64,000 nt of DNA from Candidatus Micropelagos thuwalensis (GCF_000469155.1 NZ_AWXE01000001.1:434001-498000); one strand, 5' to 3'; positions 27,738-37,525 are shown, counted from the first letter of the stretch. Notes: a model not told the origin generated them from the sequence alone. Made by a program: numbers and translations.

Positions 27738-29060
27738 GTGCGCAAATTTTTAATTAAAATTTTCTCAAGCAAAGAGCTTTATATTAGAAACCAAGGCTCG
27801 GTAAAATATTTTACCCTGACGCCAGGAATGCAAATTTCGGGTCTCATTATTTCTATTTTGCTTGTTCTGACCCTTGTCGCCTCAGTCACTTTCATCAGCA
27901 TGCAAGATGAAATTATCGCATTTAGAAACGAAAAACTTCAGGAAACAGTCCAGAGTTATGAAATTCAGCTGGCTCAAATGCAGTCAAATATTGACTCACT
28001 CGACAAAAAGCACCAGCTCACGCAGGAATGGTTCAAAGAGATCACATCAACACTTGAACTCCGACATAAAGAGTTAACAAAAATCTTTGAAAAAAATGCG
28101 AGCGTTACAGCTCAGCTTGAAGAGATGAAAGCCAAATTTGCGATCGCCTCTAACCGCGTCGTCAGGAGTAAATCTCGCACAAATATTATCGCTTCGCCTA
28201 TCGGTAATAAAAGTGATCAATTTCAAAGCCGCGTTGATACCGGCGTAAATAACACCGACAAAATTATTCTCTCTGATAGCTATGAGATTAATTACAATGA
28301 TTTTGTTAGCAAACAAGATCTGATGGATGTACCAGCCAATATCCGTGACAGGGTTCAAAGGCTCACAATCCGCCAACAAGAGCTTCTTGACGCGCTGGAA
28401 GAAAATACCGACCAGAAGATTGCTGAAGCTACCGCAATCATTAATGCGACAGAAACTGTCAATGCAGAAGAATTTATCGCAAGCATTCTCCCTGATACTT
28501 CTGTTGCTTCTGGCGGACCGTTCATTCCCATGGTCGCAGATATTGATCGCGCTGATCCAAAGTTCAAACAGATGTTACGCATATCTAACAATCTGGAAAA
28601 ACTTTCAAATTTAAATTTGTCTCTTTCACAATTACCTCTATCCGTACCGGTGCATTATTACAAAACAACCAGTGATTTCGGCCCTCGTATTGATCCTATC
28701 AACAAACGCCGTGCCTTTCATGCAGGCCTTGACTTTGGCGCACCTTCAGGCACCGACGTTCATGCCACCCTTCCCGGGAGAGTTGTTAAAGCAGGCCACA
28801 AAGGGCCTTACGGGCTAGCTGTTGAGATTGATCATGGCAATGGTTTCCGCACCCGATACGCCCACCTCAAATCAATAAAAGTTAAACGTGGACAAAAAAT
28901 TGACTTCCATCAGGTTATTGGTACGGTAGGTTCAAGTGGTAGAAGCACAGGGCCGCATCTCCATTATGAGATTTGGTATAAAGATAAAGTTCAAAATCCA
29001 ATGAATTTTACACAGGCTGGTAAGCACTTATTTTCAAGTGGTTTACCCAGTGGACAATAG
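27738..29060 (+). CDS. M23 (LytM) peptidoglycan endopeptidase with coiled coil
   Basis: A 440-residue protein starting at a GTG. A short cytoplasmic N-terminus is followed by one transmembrane helix (about 33-56), a coiled-coil stalk (about 57-130), a variable linker, and a C-terminal M23 domain. Zn-binding and catalytic residues are in HAGLDFGAPSG (His and Asp) and GPHLHYEIWY (HxH). It should cleave peptide cross-links in the periplasm. The bactofilin gene follows after 9 bp, so the pair probably act together in local cell-wall shaping. Confidence 0.92.
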   Translation: MRKFLIKIFSSKELYIRNQGSVKYFTLTPGMQISGLIISILLVLTLVASVTFISMQDEIIAFRNEKLQETVQSYEIQLAQMQSNIDSLDKKHQLTQEWFKEITSTLELRHKELTKIFEKNASVTAQLEEMKAKFAIASNRVVRSKSRTNIIASPIGNKSDQFQSRVDTGVNNTDKIILSDSYEINYNDFVSKQDLMDVPANIRDRVQRLTIRQQELLDALEENTDQKIAEATAIINATETVNAEEFIASILPDTSVASGGPFIPMVADIDRADPKFKQMLRISNNLEKLSNLNLSLSQLPLSVPVHYYKTTSDFGPRIDPINKRRAFHAGLDFGAPSGTDVHATLPGRVVKAGHKGPYGLAVEIDHGNGFRTRYAHLKSIKVKRGQKIDFHQVIGTVGSSGRSTGPHLHYEIWYKDKVQNPMNFTQAGKHLFSSGLPSGQ

Positions 29061-29069
29061 GAGTTTCGG

Positions 29070-29546
29070 ATGAGTTCTACGAAAATGAACGCGCCAAAAA
29101 TCAGTAAATCCGGTAAAGCAGCGCCGTCAATTTTGAGCTCAGACATCAATGTTCTGGGTCAACTTTTTGCCGATGGCGAAATACATATTGACGGGCATGT
29201 TGACGGTGATGTGCGCTCAAGTAAGCTTGTTATCGGCGAGTCCGCAAATGTAAAAGGTGAAATCGCTGCTGATGATGTAACCATTCGTGGACGCGTCAAA
29301 GGCACAATCCTAGGAAAACGTGTACATTTGTGTGCAACCAGTCATGTTGAAGGTGAGATTTTTCATGAAGCATTGGCAATTGAGTCCGGTTCCTTTTTTA
29401 ACGGCTCTGTCCATCGTGAGAAAGACCCACTTGCCAAAGCCTCCATCCCTCTGAATGTCCCTGCCCCAAGCTCTGATACTAAACCTGCAACAAACGGACA
29501 TCCAGATAAGTTGGCCCAACAGCCATCTGGTCAAACAATTAATTAA
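29070..29546 (+). CDS. Bactofilin (polymer-forming cytoskeletal protein)
   Basis: A 158-residue protein with a central DUF583 beta-helix domain (about residues 20-120). GQLFADGEIHIDGHVDGDV and GRVKGTILGKRVHL show the repeating short strands and glycine turns of the right-handed helix. The Pro/Ser/Thr-rich tails are probably disordered. Bactofilins polymerise without nucleotide and localise wall enzymes. A clear Shine-Dalgarno (AGGAG) precedes the ATG. Its stop overlaps the convergent prfB stop. Confidence 0.93.
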   Translation: MSSTKMNAPKISKSGKAAPSILSSDINVLGQLFADGEIHIDGHVDGDVRSSKLVIGESANVKGEIAADDVTIRGRVKGTILGKRVHLCATSHVEGEIFHEALAIESGSFFNGSVHREKDPLAKASIPLNVPAPSSDTKPATNGHPDKLAQQPSGQTIN

Positions 29547-30671
29547 TCTATATCAGAAACTTCGACAGTCTCACCGCTTACTCTTTGCGCGAGTGCTGCT
29601 TCCATAAACGGGTCTAGTGAACCGTCCAGAACGGCTTGCGGGTTGCCGTTTTCTACCCCCGTTCTTAAATCCTTAACCATCTGATAAGGTTGAAGCACAT
29701 AAGAACGAATTTGATGCCCCCAGCCGATTTCAGTTTTGCTTTCAGCGGCGGCATTGGCTTCTTCTTCCCGCTTCTTGAGTTCCATCTCATACAGTCGCGC
29801 GCGCAGCATATTCCAAGCCGTTGCTCGGTTTTTATGTTGTGAGCGTTCATTCTGACACTGCACAACAATTCCCGTTGGATTATGCGTAATCCGCACAGCA
29901 CTATCTGTAGTGTTGACATGCTGCCCGCCTGCTCCACTGGCACGGAATGTATCAATACGTACATCCGCATCCGACACTTCAATATTGATATTCTCATCAA
30001 CATGCGGATAGCACCAAACACTTGCAAAACTGGTATGACGACGTGACTGACTGTCAAAAGGTGAGATACGCACCAGACGATGCACACCGGACTCCGTCTT
30101 GGCCCATCCATAACTGTTATGCCCGGAAATTTTTATTGTCGCAGATTTAATGCCTGCTTCTTCGCCAGAGGTTTCTTCAATAAGCTCAGTCTTAAATCCT
30201 TTTTTCTCAGCCCAGCGGAGATACATACGCAATAACATTGAGGCCCAATCCTGACTCTCAGTCCCGCCAGCACCGGCATGAACTTCCAGATAACTGTCAT
30301 TTGAATCCGCTTCACCGGATAGGAGCGTCTCAACTTCCATGCGCTCAGCCTCAGAGAAAAGCCGAGAAATAACAGCTTCACTTTCAGCAACAATATCGTC
30401 ATCGCCTTCAGCTTCAGCCATTTCTATCATGTCAAGATTATCGGCAAGTTCGCGCTCAACCGCCATGACGGATTTTATAGACTCATCCAGCCGTGTGCGC
30501 TCACGCATAAGAGCCTGCGCCTTTTCCTGATCTTGCCACAAGTCAGGGTCTTCAGCTTTACTATTTAATTCTTCCAGCCTTTTGAGTGCTGCATCCCAGT
30601 CAAAGATGCCTCCTCAGCAGTTCGAGTGACTGCTTAATCTTATCTACTTGCACTTGTATTTCGGCTTTCAC
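29543..30671 (-). CDS. prfB: Peptide chain release factor 2, with programmed +1 frameshift
   Basis: RF2 recognises UGA and UAA stops. Domain motifs are the anticodon-like SPF in ISPFDSQSRRH and the catalytic GGQ in SGAGGQHVNTTD. The zero-frame start is a GTG at 30671 (MKAEIQVQVDKIKQSLELLRRHL), which runs into TGA at 30600-30602. The +1 frame resumes DWDAALKRLEEL and continues to the stop at 29543. The slip site CTT-TGA-C and the upstream AGGAGG have the same spacing as in E. coli. The full product is about 375 residues. Confidence 0.93.
30599..30614 (-). promoter_or_regulatory. prfB programmed frameshift signal
   Basis: On the minus strand the internal Shine-Dalgarno AGGAGG (30609-30614) is followed after CA by T-CTT-TGA-C, matching the bacterial RF2 autoregulation cassette. 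Low RF2 leaves the ribosome paused at UGA, and the internal anti-Shine-Dalgarno pairing promotes a +1 slip on CUU. Confidence 0.88.
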
Positions 30672-30737
30672 AGCTTCTTCCCAAAAAGTTTTTTATAAAA
30701 TCCAGAACTGTCAGGAGTAAAGCCCTGATGATAAATT

Positions 30738-33185
30738 TCAGTACAACCCACCCGTGCCGGAGCCAATCGCAGAATTCTCCGTGCTTTCAGATTTTGGAGC
30801 AATTTCGCCACGACCAATCACAGCCTGCGCACGCCCGGGAGCTGGTTCCGTGCCGACCTTGAAGGCTTCAAGAATAACAGACCCGTCACCAGCCTTGGCT
30901 AGTTTACCTGTTTGGGCGTTGACCCTTACAAGATTAACGGAGGGAGGAATCCGAAATGGTGTGGCAGGTGCATCGCGTAACGCCCTGGACATAAAATCTC
31001 TGAATACCGGGGCCGCTATCCGTCCGCCTGTCTCCCCCTCACCAAGCGTTCTCGGCGAGTCAAAACCAATATATACACCAACAGCCAAATCAGGTGCAAA
31101 CCCGACAAACCATGCATCACGACTATCATTAGTGGTGCCGGTTTTACCAGCTAACGGCTTGCCAACGGAACGAATAGAACGCCCCGTGCCGCGCTTCACG
31201 ACACCTTCAAGCATGGAAACAATTTGATAGGAGGTTTGAGGGGATAATACTCGTTCCCTGACATCTGGCAGAATAGGGGTATCTTGCCCTGTCCAAATAG
31301 CATTACAACCGACGCATGGGCGTTCATCATATCTATAGATTGTTTCACCATAACGGTTTTGTATTCGGTCAATGAGTGTTGGAGATACCTGTTTACCGCC
31401 ATTCACAAGCATAGCGTAGGCCGTTGTAAGGCGCATCAAGGTTGTTTCACCTGCCCCCAGCGCCATCGAGAGCACAGGTGGCATGTGATCAACGATATTA
31501 AATTTGCGCGCATAACTCACCACCGGACGCATACCTATTTGTTGGGCGAGCCTGACTGTCATCAAGTTCCGACTTTTCTCAATGCCTAGACGCAAAGTCG
31601 ACAATCCATAAAATTGTCGCCCATAATTTTCTGGTTTCCATAACCCCATATCCTTGCCCTGCTGCATAACAAAAGGCGCATCAAGCACAAGACTTGTTGG
31701 GGTGTATCCGGCATCAAGAGCCGCCGCATAAACGAAAGGCTTAAAGGCTGAACCAGGTTGTCGGATGGCCTGAGTGCTTCGGTTAAACTCACTTGCCTGA
31801 AAACTAAATCCGCCAACCATTGCAAGCACTCTGCCGGTATGCGGGTCAATCGCTACGAGACCACCATTCACTTCAGGTATCTGACGTAAAATATGTCCAG
31901 CACCCGATTTCTCGACCCAGACAATATCTCCGGAAGATAAGACATCTTTTACAGATGAGATATTCGGCCCTAACCCACCCTTGACCGATTTGCGGGCCCA
32001 TTTAACACCGTCCAAAAATATCTTTCCGGTTTCGCGTTTTTTTTCAAACTTACCTGCCGCCGTTCGACGCGGGCGCAAACCTATTTCGGCTTTATCCTCC
32101 TCCACCTTTAAAATAATAGCTAATCGCCAAGGTGCGAGATCGGATGGAATAGGAACATCCTGAACAGGAAGCGCCCAATCTTCAAAGTCCTCAAGCGCAA
32201 CCTGCCTGACTGGCCCACGCCATCCATAGCGCTTATCATAATTCAACAGACCGTCCCGCAATGCTTTTTGTGCATATTTTTGATAATCTGTGTTCAGTGT
32301 AGAACGAATAGAGAGACCGCCGCCATAAAGCTGTTTTTCGCCATACATATCGAATGCCTGCCGTCGGATTTCTTCAACATAGTATGCTGCATCAATAGAC
32401 TTAATTTTTCTTCCTGTTGATTTGACCCCAAGGTCTTTTTGCTTGGCCACCATCGCATCAAGCTGGGTGATATAACCATTCTCATACATACGATCGATAA
32501 CCCAATTTCGGCGCGCTAAGGCGCGTTGGGTTTTGCGGAATGGGTGATAATTATTTGGCGCTTTAGGCAACGCCGCAAGATAGGCCACTTCTGAAATTGA
32601 AAGGCTGTCCAGAGGTTTGTCAAAATAAGCCAATGCCGCGGCAGCCACGCCATATGTTCCCATACCGAGATAAATTTCATTAAGATAAAGCTCTAGTAAT
32701 TCAGCTTTTGTGAAAGTGCGTTCCAAGCGAATAGCAAGCACGGCTTCCTTTAGTTTTCGTTCAATGGTGACATCACTTGTCAGCAAAAAGTTCTTTGCGA
32801 TTTGCTGCGTGATTGTAGACGCGCCCTCAAGCCTTTTACCTTGAGTTATGTTGGACACATTTTTTATCATCGCGCGCACAACGCCAAGCCCATCCACGCC
32901 CTTATGTTCGTAAAAGTTTTTGTCCTCTGAGGATAAAAACGCCTGAATCAAATTTTTGGGAATAACCCCAATCGGCACAAAAAACCTGTGTTCTTGAGCA
33001 AATTCAGCAATCAAATCACCATCAGCCGCATGTACACGTGTCATGATTGGAGGCGCATAATCAGCAAGATGATCGTGGTCAGGAAGCTGCTTATTTAAAC
33101 GCCATAGATAGACACCGGCGAAAAAACTAAGCAATGCCGCCATTGTAAGACCCAGCCCAAATAAATAACCGATTATGCGTATCAA
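30738..33185 (-). CDS. mrcA: Penicillin-binding protein 1A (bifunctional)
   Basis: An 815-residue class A PBP that polymerises lipid II and cross-links peptides. After an N-terminal membrane anchor (about 8-28) come the transglycosylase motifs SSEDKNFYEHKG (catalytic Glu87) and GASTITQQIAKNFLL, an OB-like insert, and the transpeptidase SxxK in PGSAFKPFVY, SRN in KSRNLMTVRL, and KTGTTND. The start must be a TTG at 33185, because an in-frame TAG lies two codons upstream and no ATG precedes the anchor; GGAG is placed correctly before it. Confidence 0.96.
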   Translation of the reverse strand: MIRIIGYLFGLGLTMAALLSFFAGVYLWRLNKQLPDHDHLADYAPPIMTRVHAADGDLIAEFAQEHRFFVPIGVIPKNLIQAFLSSEDKNFYEHKGVDGLGVVRAMIKNVSNITQGKRLEGASTITQQIAKNFLLTSDVTIERKLKEAVLAIRLERTFTKAELLELYLNEIYLGMGTYGVAAAALAYFDKPLDSLSISEVAYLAALPKAPNNYHPFRKTQRALARRNWVIDRMYENGYITQLDAMVAKQKDLGVKSTGRKIKSIDAAYYVEEIRRQAFDMYGEKQLYGGGLSIRSTLNTDYQKYAQKALRDGLLNYDKRYGWRGPVRQVALEDFEDWALPVQDVPIPSDLAPWRLAIILKVEEDKAEIGLRPRRTAAGKFEKKRETGKIFLDGVKWARKSVKGGLGPNISSVKDVLSSGDIVWVEKSGAGHILRQIPEVNGGLVAIDPHTGRVLAMVGGFSFQASEFNRSTQAIRQPGSAFKPFVYAAALDAGYTPTSLVLDAPFVMQQGKDMGLWKPENYGRQFYGLSTLRLGIEKSRNLMTVRLAQQIGMRPVVSYARKFNIVDHMPPVLSMALGAGETTLMRLTTAYAMLVNGGKQVSPTLIDRIQNRYGETIYRYDERPCVGCNAIWTGQDTPILPDVRERVLSPQTSYQIVSMLEGVVKRGTGRSIRSVGKPLAGKTGTTNDSRDAWFVGFAPDLAVGVYIGFDSPRTLGEGETGGRIAAPVFRDFMSRALRDAPATPFRIPPSVNLVRVNAQTGKLAKAGDGSVILEAFKVGTEPAPGRAQAVIGRGEIAPKSESTENSAIGSGTGGLY

Positions 33186-33230
33186 GCTCTACTCCAACAT
33201 GAACGTACAATACTGTACGCGGTTCAAGTG

Positions 33231-33245
33231 TGTGGTTAGACCACA
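33231..33245. repeat. Short perfect inverted repeat upstream of PBP1A
   Basis: TGTGGT-TAG-ACCACA, a 6-bp perfect inverted repeat with a 3-base centre, sits about 45 bp upstream of the PBP1A start in the 101-bp gap before the amidase gene. It could be an operator or a transcript hairpin. Confidence 0.3.
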
Positions 33246-33286
33246 AATAAGGCAACCCTGTGACATAAAATTATTAAATTTTCGAC

Positions 33287-34555
33287 TTATTTAAGGCGGA
33301 AATAATTATCTATAGCCTCTACCATGCCGGTTGCGACACGGCGGCGCCATTTACTCGATGAAAGCTGTTTTTCATCCGTACGGTTGGTAATAAAGCCCAA
33401 TTCAACCAGAACAGAGGGCACATCTGGGGCTTTAAGAACCCTAAAACCTGCAAATCTGTGTGTTCTGTCCAGTAACAAGGTTTTGCCACGCGCCGAACTG
33501 ATAAGACTTTCAGCAAATTTCACGGAAGCATTTTTGGTGTCACGTTGTGCAAGATCAATCAGAATATTTGTGACCTCCGGCAACTGGTCGCCAAAATCAA
33601 CACCGGCAATAATATCAGATTGATTTTCTTTCTTTGCGAGTGCCGCTGCTTCTCGGTCAGAAGCTTTTTCAGACAAGGTATACACAGAAAGGCCACGAAT
33701 ATTTTTCTTCTTAATGGCATCCGCATGAATGGAAATAAACAAATCTGCGTTACGGTTTCTTGCAATCTGAACTCTCTGTCGCAGGGGAATGTAAATATCT
33801 GACGAACGGGTCAAATATACATCATAGCGACGTGTCGCCTTGAGTTGCCTCACCAGTTCCTTTGAAAACGCAAGCACGATGTCTTTCTCACGTGAACGAG
33901 TGCCTAACGCCCCAGGATCTACGCCACCATGCCCCGGGTCAATGACAATAATTTTCCGCGTTTTACGAGGACGAGGCTTAGGTGTAAATTCCCCAGTCGG
34001 TAAAGAAAATTGAGGTTGTGGAGTTGGCGTCGGCTGAAAATCAGGGGCTGAAATTGAGGCTGTTTGTGTTTGAGAGATAGCTGGTTTCATCTGCCGGAAA
34101 GTTGCAATGGTCGCCGGTTCAAAATCAATCACAAGTCGGTGATTTTTAATCGCCACCGTGGGCGGCAAAAGAAAATGCTTGTGCACATTAACGGGCCCAC
34201 GCAAATCCACAACAATACGCCCCTGCCCCGGCTTGAAAGATCCAAAGCGGACGCCTGATACCAATCCCTTATCCTGAATTGTGTCGGGAATATCCCACTT
34301 GGTTTCCGGGAGGTCGATAACTGCACGATAGGGGCTCGACAAGGTAAAAAGTTTGTAATCCACCGCCTCCGTAAACTCGACAACCACACGCGTATGTTCT
34401 TCAATTGCGCCGAGTCTTAAACTTTTAGCTGTCAACGGAGATGACGTCTGGGCATATACAGAAGACAAAAAAGAGGACAACGGTAAGGCAGGACTTAAAA
34501 CCGAATTTAAGACCAGCAAGACGATAAATATTATTATGTTTCTTTGTTTATTCAT
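33287..34555 (-). CDS. amiC: N-acetylmuramoyl-L-alanine amidase with AMIN domain (AmiC-like)
   Basis: About 422 residues from the ATG at 34555. A signal peptide (hydrophobic to about residue 25, likely cleaved after VYAQ) is followed by an AMIN domain (about 40-140) for septal or envelope targeting, a Pro/Gln-rich linker, and an Amidase_3 domain. Zn ligands are in IVIDPGHGGVDPGALG, the KDIVLAFSKEL glutamate and the SIHADA histidine; the catalytic glutamate is in SVLVELGFITN. It cleaves stem peptides from glycan strands in daughter-cell separation. It lies upstream of PBP1A on the same strand, a common alphaproteobacterial pair. Confidence 0.94.
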   Translation of the reverse strand: MNKQRNIIIFIVLLVLNSVLSPALPLSSFLSSVYAQTSSPLTAKSLRLGAIEEHTRVVVEFTEAVDYKLFTLSSPYRAVIDLPETKWDIPDTIQDKGLVSGVRFGSFKPGQGRIVVDLRGPVNVHKHFLLPPTVAIKNHRLVIDFEPATIATFRQMKPAISQTQTASISAPDFQPTPTPQPQFSLPTGEFTPKPRPRKTRKIIVIDPGHGGVDPGALGTRSREKDIVLAFSKELVRQLKATRRYDVYLTRSSDIYIPLRQRVQIARNRNADLFISIHADAIKKKNIRGLSVYTLSEKASDREAAALAKKENQSDIIAGVDFGDQLPEVTNILIDLAQRDTKNASVKFAESLISSARGKTLLLDRTHRFAGFRVLKAPDVPSVLVELGFITNRTDEKQLSSSKWRRRVATGMVEAIDNYFRLK

Positions 34556-34588
34556 CAACGACTCATGAAACTTATTTCCATCATACAA

Positions 34589-35004
34589 AAATTTTGTAAA
34601 AATCGATGTTAAATAATCATGTCATCTGCTTGCAATGCTATTGGCGTATGGTTAAACAGTCTATGTCGGTAATTATTCAGTTTTATTTAGAACGGAATCC
34701 GATTACCAAATTAATTATCCGTTTTTGATTAAAGGAATTTGAAAATTTCAAAAAAACTTTTTGCATTAATGGTTAAAAAATGAATTTTGACGTGTATGAC
34801 TACCCATCAGGTTGTCTACATTCAGCTAAATAGCAGTGAAGTGTTAAGGTTTAGAATAGAAAATGGAATATATTCTCAAAATCCAAAATTGCAGTGAATT
34901 CAAGTCACTCCAGCCTGCATTTCAACTGCATACCCTAACCCATTGCGCTGAGACGCTGGCTGAGACCTTACTCGCCCGCCGCTTGGATCGCGGAGAAAAA
35001 ATTT
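34589..35004 (+). other. Long leader region of rne
   Basis: About 416 bp without a convincing gene. The first 250 bp are very AT-rich and should hold the amidase and rne promoters; I cannot choose a single -35/-10 pair. The last 70 bp are GC-rich and contain the direct repeat GCTGAGAC at about 34945 and 34956, and a short CCGC/GCGG hairpin just before the start. RNase E genes often have long, structured leaders that mediate autoregulation, which this arrangement would fit. A 75-codon ORF at 34863 overlaps the rne start and looks spurious. Confidence 0.45.
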
Positions 35005-37515
35005 ATGACAGAAAAAATGCTAATCGATGCAGCCCATTCGGAAGAGACCCGGGTCGTGGTAATGCATGGGAACCAGATCGAAGAATTTGATTTTGAGTCC
35101 GAAAACAAGCGCCCAATAAGGGGCAATATCTACCTCGCACAAATTACCCGAGTTGAGCCTTCACTTCAGGCTGCTTTTGTTGAGTATGGCGGCAATCGAC
35201 ATGGATTTCTTGCGTTCAATGAAATCCATCCAGATTTTTACCAAATCCCACTTTCCGACAGGGAAGAACTGATACAAGCCCAAGTAGAGGCTCACAGCGA
35301 AGATGACGATAATGATGACCTCACTGACTCTTCCAGCGCAAGCGATGGTAATAATAATGAAGATAGCGAAGAAGATAGTGGCGATACACCCTCTATGGAT
35401 GTGGAAGATATTGGTGGGGACGCCCATGAGGAAGCTTCCCGTTCCAGAAGCCTGAGAGAGCTTTCGCGAAAATACAAAATTCAGGAAGTTATCAAACGTC
35501 GCCAGGTAATTCTCGTGCAAGCGGTTAAGGAGGAACGCGGCAATAAAGGTGCAGCTTTAACAACATACCTCTCTTTGGCGGGACGGTATTGTGTCCTGAT
35601 GCCAAACACAGCCAAAGGCGGCGGTGTTTCGAGAAAAATCAACAACATTAACGACAGAAAAAAATTGAAGAAAATCACGGAAAAACTCGACGTGCCTCAA
35701 GGTATGGGTTTGATAATCCGAACAGCAGGCGCGCAGAGAACGGCTGTCGAAATTAAACGTGATTTTGAATATCTCATGCGGATGTGGAAAAATATTCGTG
35801 AACTTACGCTTGAAAGTTCAGCCCCCTCTCTCGTTTATGAAGAAGGCAGTCTGATTAAACGATCCATTCGGGATTTATATCATAAGGATTTTGAAGAAAT
35901 TCTTATTGAAGGTGAAGACAGTTATAAAAACGCCAAAGAATATATGAAACTGCTCATGCCGAGCCATGCGCGTAAAATTAAGCTATTCAAAAAAGATGAA
36001 GCCCTGTTTCAAGAGACCGGTATTGAAGACCAACTTTCCGCCATGTTCAATCCTGTCGTGCCTTTGCCCTCTGGGGGCTATCTCGTTATTAATCCGACCG
36101 AAGCTTTGGTTTCGGTGGACGTTAACTCAGGGCGTTCGACCAAAGAACACTCCGTTGAAAAAACCGCATTAAAAACAAATTTAGAGGCCGCGACAGAAAT
36201 AGCCCGTCAAATGAGGCTCAGAGACCTTGCAGGTCTGTTGGTGATTGATTTCATTGATATGGATGAAAACAGAAATAACAGAGCCGTTGAGCGCCGCATT
36301 AAAGACGCGCTTAAAAAAGACCGTGCACGCATACAAGTCGGCAAAATCAGTCCCTTCGGATTACTGGAAATGTCACGCCAGCGAATGCGCTCTGGCGTTC
36401 TGGAGGGAAGCTCAGAACATTGTAGTCATTGTAATGGTACCGGCATGGTTCGTTCAATTGAAAGTCGCGCTTTGCATGTTCTGCGCAGAATTGAGCAAGA
36501 GGCCGTGAGCTTAAAAGACCAAAATGACAAAACAATCGAGGTGAAAGTGCCGCGTGAGGTTGCGGAATATATTCTGAATTACAAACGCACACATCTTGTC
36601 ACCATTGAGAGCAATTCAGTTTGCCTTATAGTAGTTTCCAGCGACGAAGCGCTGAATGCGATGGAGATGTCTATTTCCAGTGCCGTAACGCGCAATGCCA
36701 CACAAATAAGAATGGACGGTAATCCAGAAATCACACCTGGCGGCGAAGAAGAGCCGTCCGGACGTAAACGTCGCAGACGTGGAAAACGTGGCAGTGGTGA
36801 TGGTTCGAATGACAATGCGCGTGATAATTCTGAAGATAATCAAAAAGCGTCTGGTTCGGAGGATGAAGTTAGCTCCGAAGCCGATGAAAGACCCTCAGAA
36901 CGCGCCGATGGAATTGAGGATGATGAAGACAAGCCACGTCGCCGGAGAAGAGGACGTCGTGGCGGGAGAAGAAGGCGTAAAGCTTCATCCGAATATGATG
37001 AAAATAATCAAGCCAATGGTGACACTGTCAATAATGGCGATGGAAGCGCAACTGACAGTACTTCTGATAATGTTTCAGCCTCAGAACTTCCACCTGCACC
37101 GCCATTTGAATTCTCTCAAAATGACGACATAAATGACGGGTTGATTATTACCTCCCCCGCACCAATGAACTCAGAAGAAAGTCCTGCTGAGGCAGCCATT
37201 GACGCGGCGGCGGAGGACAAACCGGCAAAAAAGCCAAGACGCGCCCCACGAAAAAAGAAACAAGAAGATAATGTTGATGCAGCTTCATCGGAAACATCTG
37301 CTCCCGAAGAAACACCAAAGCCCAAAACAGCAGCTAAAAAACCGAGACGCTCGCCGCGTAAAAAGGCCAGCACAAAAGAAGAAACATCTGCACCTGAAAC
37401 ATCTTCTGCTCAAGAACCTCCTGTTGAAGTTATAGCATCTGAAAATATTGAAACTAAATCCGAGGAGATAGATGCAAATGAGGGGGAAAAACGGTCAGGA
37501 TGGTGGCGTCGATAA
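35005..37515 (+). CDS. rne: Ribonuclease E
   Basis: An 836-residue endoribonuclease, core of the RNA degradosome. The S1 domain (about 35-190) holds a long acidic Asp/Ser/Glu insert (about 97-140). The catalytic DNase I-like part has Asp372 in VDVNSGR and Asp415 in VIDFIDMD, 43 residues apart as in E. coli. The Zn-link is Cys473-x2-Cys476 (CSHCNGTG). The C-terminal 260 residues are low-complexity, alternating Arg-rich blocks (RRRRRGRRGGRRRR) with acidic ones, the expected scaffold and RNA-binding tail. It ends in SGWWRR. Confidence 0.97.
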   Translation: MTEKMLIDAAHSEETRVVVMHGNQIEEFDFESENKRPIRGNIYLAQITRVEPSLQAAFVEYGGNRHGFLAFNEIHPDFYQIPLSDREELIQAQVEAHSEDDDNDDLTDSSSASDGNNNEDSEEDSGDTPSMDVEDIGGDAHEEASRSRSLRELSRKYKIQEVIKRRQVILVQAVKEERGNKGAALTTYLSLAGRYCVLMPNTAKGGGVSRKINNINDRKKLKKITEKLDVPQGMGLIIRTAGAQRTAVEIKRDFEYLMRMWKNIRELTLESSAPSLVYEEGSLIKRSIRDLYHKDFEEILIEGEDSYKNAKEYMKLLMPSHARKIKLFKKDEALFQETGIEDQLSAMFNPVVPLPSGGYLVINPTEALVSVDVNSGRSTKEHSVEKTALKTNLEAATEIARQMRLRDLAGLLVIDFIDMDENRNNRAVERRIKDALKKDRARIQVGKISPFGLLEMSRQRMRSGVLEGSSEHCSHCNGTGMVRSIESRALHVLRRIEQEAVSLKDQNDKTIEVKVPREVAEYILNYKRTHLVTIESNSVCLIVVSSDEALNAMEMSISSAVTRNATQIRMDGNPEITPGGEEEPSGRKRRRRGKRGSGDGSNDNARDNSEDNQKASGSEDEVSSEADERPSERADGIEDDEDKPRRRRRGRRGGRRRRKASSEYDENNQANGDTVNNGDGSATDSTSDNVSASELPPAPPFEFSQNDDINDGLIITSPAPMNSEESPAEAAIDAAAEDKPAKKPRRAPRKKKQEDNVDAASSETSAPEETPKPKTAAKKPRRSPRKKASTKEETSAPETSSAQEPPVEVIASENIETKSEEIDANEGEKRSGWWRR

Positions 37516-37525
37516 GACTTCTGAC

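Noticed and set aside
34863-35090. 75-codon ORF in the rne leader, possible leader peptide
   Set aside because: It overlaps the rne start in another frame, lacks a good ribosome binding site, and has no recognisable features.
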